Positions 59,736 through 64,000 of a DNA stretch of 64,000 nt are shown one piece after another; the stretch's first letter is position 1; each line of letters begins with the position of its first letter. Position numbers and translations under genes: made by a program. Under the pieces are notes generated by a model, which did no database searches, was not told the DNA's origin, and saw only the letters and a program-made list of their open reading frames with translations. Where the stretch lies: the NCBI GenBank assembly GCA_027405735.1, contig JAPEHQ010000011.1, positions 1,364,001 to 1,428,000 on the forward strand, given 5' to 3'. The stretch comes from Mucor racemosus. Lineage: Eukaryota; Mucoromycota; Mucoromycetes; Mucorales; Mucoraceae.

Positions 59736-62700
59736 ATGAGTAGTTCCATGATGAGCCCTGTTCCTATAGAGGACCAAGCTAAACTTCTTGACGAAGTTTT
59801 AAATGTTGTTAAAGTACAGGCTCATCTGATGAAGAAGTGTTTGGTATGTATTTTGGCCCGAGAAAATAATAAAGAGAAGGATAAATGCTTATCAACGAAA
59901 TTTTTACTGTAGGAAAATAATAAACTTATGGACGGTTTGAAGCATTGTTCCAACATGCTTGCTGAATTAAGAACTTCCGCATTAACACCTAAAAACTATT
60001 ATGAACTTTGTAAGTTGTATTTTTATTTTATCTAGTTCCTCGAGACTAATATTGGTGTTAGATATGTCCATTTTTGATGCTATGCGCCATTTAACCGCTT
60101 TTTTGACTGAGGCTCATACTGCTGGCCGTCATCATTTGGCAGATTTGTATGAACTTGTTCAATATGCTGGAAATATCGTCCCTCGTCTCTATTTGATGAT
60201 TACTGTTGGTTCAGCTTACATGAGTATGCCTGAAGCTCCTGTCCGTGAAATTATGCGTGATATGATGGAGATGACAAGAGGTGTTCAACATCCTATTCGT
60301 GGTCTCTTTTTGAGATATTATCTTAGTAGCATGACTCGTGATCATTTGCCCGTAGGTGAAGGTTCTGGGTAGGTTTAAGCATAGCTTTGTCAAGTTTTGT
60401 ATCTAGTATTAACATAATTTTCTCCTTCACAGACCCGAAGGCAATGTGTTTGAGTCTATCAATTTCATTTTGACCAATTTTACAGAAATGAATAAGCTTT
60501 GGGTTAGATTGCAACATCAAGGCCATTCTCGCGATCGCGAGAAGCGTGAAGCCGAGCGTAAAGAATTACGTATTTTAGTTGGTACCAACCTTGTTCGTTT
60601 GAGTCAGTTGGATGGTGTCGACCTTAAAACCTATCAAAAGGTAAATTGACCTTTGGCATTTGTTTACTATACAACTATATTAATTCTGTTACTGTAGGAT
60701 ATTCTTCCAGGTATTTTAGACCAAATTGTTAGTTGTCGTGATGTAATTGCTCAAGAATATTTGATGGAGGTTATTACTCAAGTTTTCCCTGATGATTTCC
60801 ATCTTCGTACTTTGCAACCTTTTCTTTCTGCAACCGCTCAGTTACATCCTAAAGTCAATGTTAAACAAATCATTATTTCTTTAATTGATCGTTTGGCTGC
60901 ATTTGCTGCTCGTGAAGCTGAAGGAGAAGAACCTAACGAAGCTAAGAAGCAAAGGGAAGAGAACATTCGTCGTATTGCAGACGAAAGAAAGAGAAAGTTG
61001 CAAGGCCTTCAACCCGAGGAAGAAGAGGAAGAAGAGGTAGTTGAAGAGGTGGCAGCAGTAGAAGAAAAAGAAAAAGAAGAAGAAGAAGAAGAAAAGGCAG
61101 AGTTAGAGGAGAAGGAGCAGGAAGTACCTACCAAGGAAGATAATGCTGTTGATGAAGAGCCTTTAGGAAGCGAGGAAAAGACAGATGATGCTGAGGGCGA
61201 AGACAAAAAAGCTGAAGAGACTGAGAATACCGAGGAAAAGCCTGTTGAGACTGGCGATCTTGTTCAAGATGAAGAGGAAGATGGTGTCAAGAAGGTTCGT
61301 GGTATTCCTGAAGACGTTGAACTCTTTGTTGTCTTTTGGGGTCAAATCGTCGAGCTTGTCAAGGTATGTATCGAAAATTTTAATGGATTTTTCATATTTT
61401 AACACAGTATTTATTTTTAGGCTCGCCCTGATCTTTCTATCCAAGATTTAACTGCTTTGTTGGTTTCATTGATTAACCTTTCTTTATCTTGCTATCCCGA
61501 GAAAATTGATTATGTTGATCAAATCCTTGCTTATGCTAAGGATAAGGTTCTTGAATTCTCTGATTCACCTGACCTTCATTCTAAGGCCACTGAAGCAAAC
61601 CTTGTAGGTTTGCTCTTGGCTCCTATTCAACATTACAGTTCAGCATTGTATTTATTGGCATTGGCTAATTATCAACCTTTGTTGGCTCTTCAACCCTATC
61701 CTACTCGTCAACAAGCTGCTTATGCCGTAGTTAATAGCATTTTGAGGAATGCAACCATTATTGATATACCAGAGGATGTACATGGCATTCTTGAACTTTG
61801 CGATGTCTTATTGCGTGATCAAAAGGATGCACCTGCTGCAGCAGCTGCACCTCAACCTACATATGGCGGACGTCAAAGACATGCTGAATTGAGTTTCGAG
61901 CAAGAGGAATACATCGAAAAGCAAGGTTTACTTGCTAGAATGGTTCATCTCTTCAAATCTGAAAGTGAAGATACCCAATTCTTGCTTTTATCTGCTGCTA
62001 GAAAGCAATTTGGTGATGGTGGTGATCGTATTCGTTACACTTTCCCTCCTCTTATTGTTTCAGCTGTGAAACTCGCTAGACGTTACAAATTCTTAGAGGA
62101 ACAAGATGAGATTTGGGAGAAAAAGACCTCTGCTCTTTTCCGCTTCATTCATCAAGTGATTTCTACATTGTATCACAAGTGTGAAGTTGCTGATAATTGT
62201 CTTCATTTGTTTTTGTTGGCCGGTCAAAGTGCTGATGAATGTGGTTTTGAAGAAATCGCATATGAATTCTTTGTGGAAGCATTTACCATTTATGAAGAAT
62301 CCATCTCTGAATCACGTGCTCAATTCCAAGCAATTACTTGTATCATTGGTGCTCTTCAACAAACTCGTGTATTCTCTGTCGATAACTATGATACTTTGAT
62401 CACCAAAGCTGCTTTGCATAGTAGTAAGCTCTTGAAGAAGCCCGATCAATGCCGTGGTGTTTATCTTTCTTCTCACCTTTGGTGGGCCACTGAGCGTGGT
62501 ATTGGTGAGTCTGATCTCCCTGAAGGAGAAAAGGCTACTTTATTTAGAGATGGCAAGCGTGCCCTTGAATGTCTTCAAAAGGCATTGAAGATTGCTGATA
62601 GCTGCATGGATCCTGTTACAAATGTAGAATTGTTTGTTGAAATTTTAAATCGATACATTTACTATTTCGAAAAGGGAAATGATGCTGTAAGTAATATTTT

Positions 62701-62994
62701 AACTGATTTCAAGATATAAAATGCTAATCATCTTACATTATTTAGGTTACTGTCAAGTATTTGAATGGTTTAATTGATCTTATTAATACCAATTTGAGCA
62801 ATATGGATAACCCTGATCAACATCCTCCTACACCCAATTCTTCTTCTCTTGTCGAGCACGAAGGTCTTGTTTCAGACTATGTTCGTCGTCATTTCCGTGC
62901 TACTCTTTTGCATTTACAAAATCGCAAAGAGCAATCTGCTCGTACTGACTTCCAAGGTCCCAAGTATGATGAATTAGATCTTGGAGATATTTAA
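59736..62994 (+). CDS. VPS35: Retromer core subunit Vps35
   Basis: Seven exons: 59736-59843, 59913-60009, 60062-60368, 60433-60640, 60698-61363, 61421-62686 and 62746-62994. The sum is 2901 nt, giving 966 residues. Vps35 is the alpha-solenoid backbone of retromer, which binds Vps26 and Vps29 and recycles cargo receptors from endosomes to the Golgi. The N-terminal signature [14 protein letters not shown] (needed for Vps26/Rab7 contact in studied orthologues) is intact, preceded by QAHLMKKCL. The C-terminal solenoid includes [20 protein letters not shown] and [15 protein letters not shown], the Vps29-binding half. An acidic low-complexity insert of about 120 residues (near 318-437, [12 protein letters not shown] and similar) makes it longer than the human protein (796). 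The start is the first ATG ([20 protein letters not shown]). Confidence 0.97.
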
Positions 62995-64000
62995 ATACAA
63001 TGATTTTTGTGTGTACTATACTTTATTTTCGATAATAAACATTATTAATTTCTAAACTTTACAAATGGACCATTTCTTAAAGAATTCTTTTACGAGTTGT
63101 TTGCACGAGCCTGAAGCTCCTCCTAGTTTAAATCTATTTCTTGGATCACATAACATCTTTCATTTTTAATCGACCAAACCCTCAATGAAGCAAGCAGAAT
63201 ATTAATTCTTGGTTCAGATTTCTCATAATCTCAATTAACTACATTTTTAAATCACTTTTCATCACTCCATTTTCCAAATTAATGCATTCTCTATTACTAT
63301 TATAATAAACATACATAATAAGGCTTACAATGCACAACCATATTCAGATAAAAATCAAATGGTGGTTGTAAACCGGTATGGTTGTGCACAAAAATGTAAG
63401 TGATATCAAAAAGATTGCTCTTCTTGGCTTCTCAAATAATAAACAATTTGGTATTAACAGAATTAATCAATGAGAAGATGAGTGCATGTATAATACCATG
63501 CATCCATCATTTGTCTAGAGAGATTTACTTGGCGGCAATAACTATCATCACCCACATTTTGAAGTTCAGAGCATATAACATCTTGATGTTACTAACTCAA
63601 AAATAAAGGCATTTTAATAAAAAATAAAAATAAACGTCAACATTATGGACCGCTTGTTAATCAAATCAATGAATCGAGACATGAAAATATAACTAAATTA
63701 TATAAAACATCACTTTAATTACGCATAATTCTGTTCAAATCAGCAAAACACGGTATTTTTAAAGTATTGTTTTATGCACTTTTTGCATAAATCTGAAGCT
63801 CAAATTCCATCAAAACTATTTCTTAGATCAAGCACCTTCTTGCTATATTTTTATCTTATATTTTTGGGGTGGTAAAAAACACGATTGAGATCCACCTCCC
63901 AACCCTTATAGATATAGGCAAAAATTGGTTAAAATCATTCAATCGACATTTTCACCCCGAAAATGGGATTTTTACTATACCTTTCCTAAGCTCAAAATAA
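62995..64000. other. 3' flank of VPS35 and unassigned DNA to window end
   Basis: Contains an imperfect hairpin at 63324-63401 and, in the last 150 bases, a GC-richer phrase (TCACCCCGAAAATGGGATTT, then CTATACCTTTCC) that looks like part of a transposon-type repeat running past the edge. No gene is supported. Confidence 0.45.
63324..63401. repeat. Imperfect inverted repeat (hairpin)
   Basis: TGCACAACCATA (63331-63342) pairs perfectly with TATGGTTGTGCA (63377-63388). The outer CTTACA and TGTAAG extend the stem with a small asymmetric bulge. Function unknown. Confidence 0.7.

Overview
The window looks like nuclear DNA of an early-diverging fungus, most likely Mucoromycota (Mucorales-like). The grounds are AT-rich intergenic DNA, short introns (about 50-110 nt, GT-AG), protein genes that read like fungal or animal orthologues, an Ssd1/Sts5 protein, a one-piece siroheme methyltransferase of the Met1 type, a Ty3 chromovirus and a possible Ndc10/Crypton-like recombinase. 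The genus cannot be named from sequence alone.

Layout. 0-13 kb: 3' part of CTP synthase (+); tandem-AAA ATPase (-) diverging from an unidentified 999-aa polyQ protein (+); siroheme uroporphyrinogen methyltransferase (-); lysocardiolipin/lysophosphatidylinositol-type acyltransferase (-). 13.4-15.1 kb: proteasome ATPase Rpt1 (+, 7 exons). 15.1-29 kb: gene-poor AT-rich DNA with one Ser-rich hypothetical gene (-), a TA-flanked MITE, two copies of a 0.9-kb non-coding repeat, and a small secreted protein gene (-). 29.7-33 kb: MCM6 (-, 8 exons) with an MluI-type box upstream. 35-38.8 kb: Ssd1-like pseudo-RNase II (+, 6 exons).

39-54.7 kb is a stack of mobile DNA. A foldback-like element with roughly 2.2-2.6-kb inverted arms reaches from about 40.1 to 53.75 kb. 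A Tc1/mariner-like element sits inside its right arm at a TA site (46700-53587), and a Ty3/gypsy chromovirus with identical 356-bp LTRs and a 5-bp target duplication sits inside that (47204-53185). The right end of the stack interrupts a decayed recombinase-like gene. The arms and one flanking copy carry a WD40-like exon fragment with its splice donor.

57.4-63 kb: proteasome ubiquitin receptor Rpn10 (+, 4 exons) and retromer Vps35 (+, 7 exons). The rest is intergenic.

The cellular genes are housekeeping functions (nucleotide synthesis, siroheme, phospholipid remodelling, proteasome 19S base, replication licensing, mRNA control, retromer) and do not form a cluster. Exon joins were worked out by eye from reading frame and GT-AG signals. 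Where the summed exon length is a multiple of three, this is stated. No tRNA, rRNA or CRISPR array was found.
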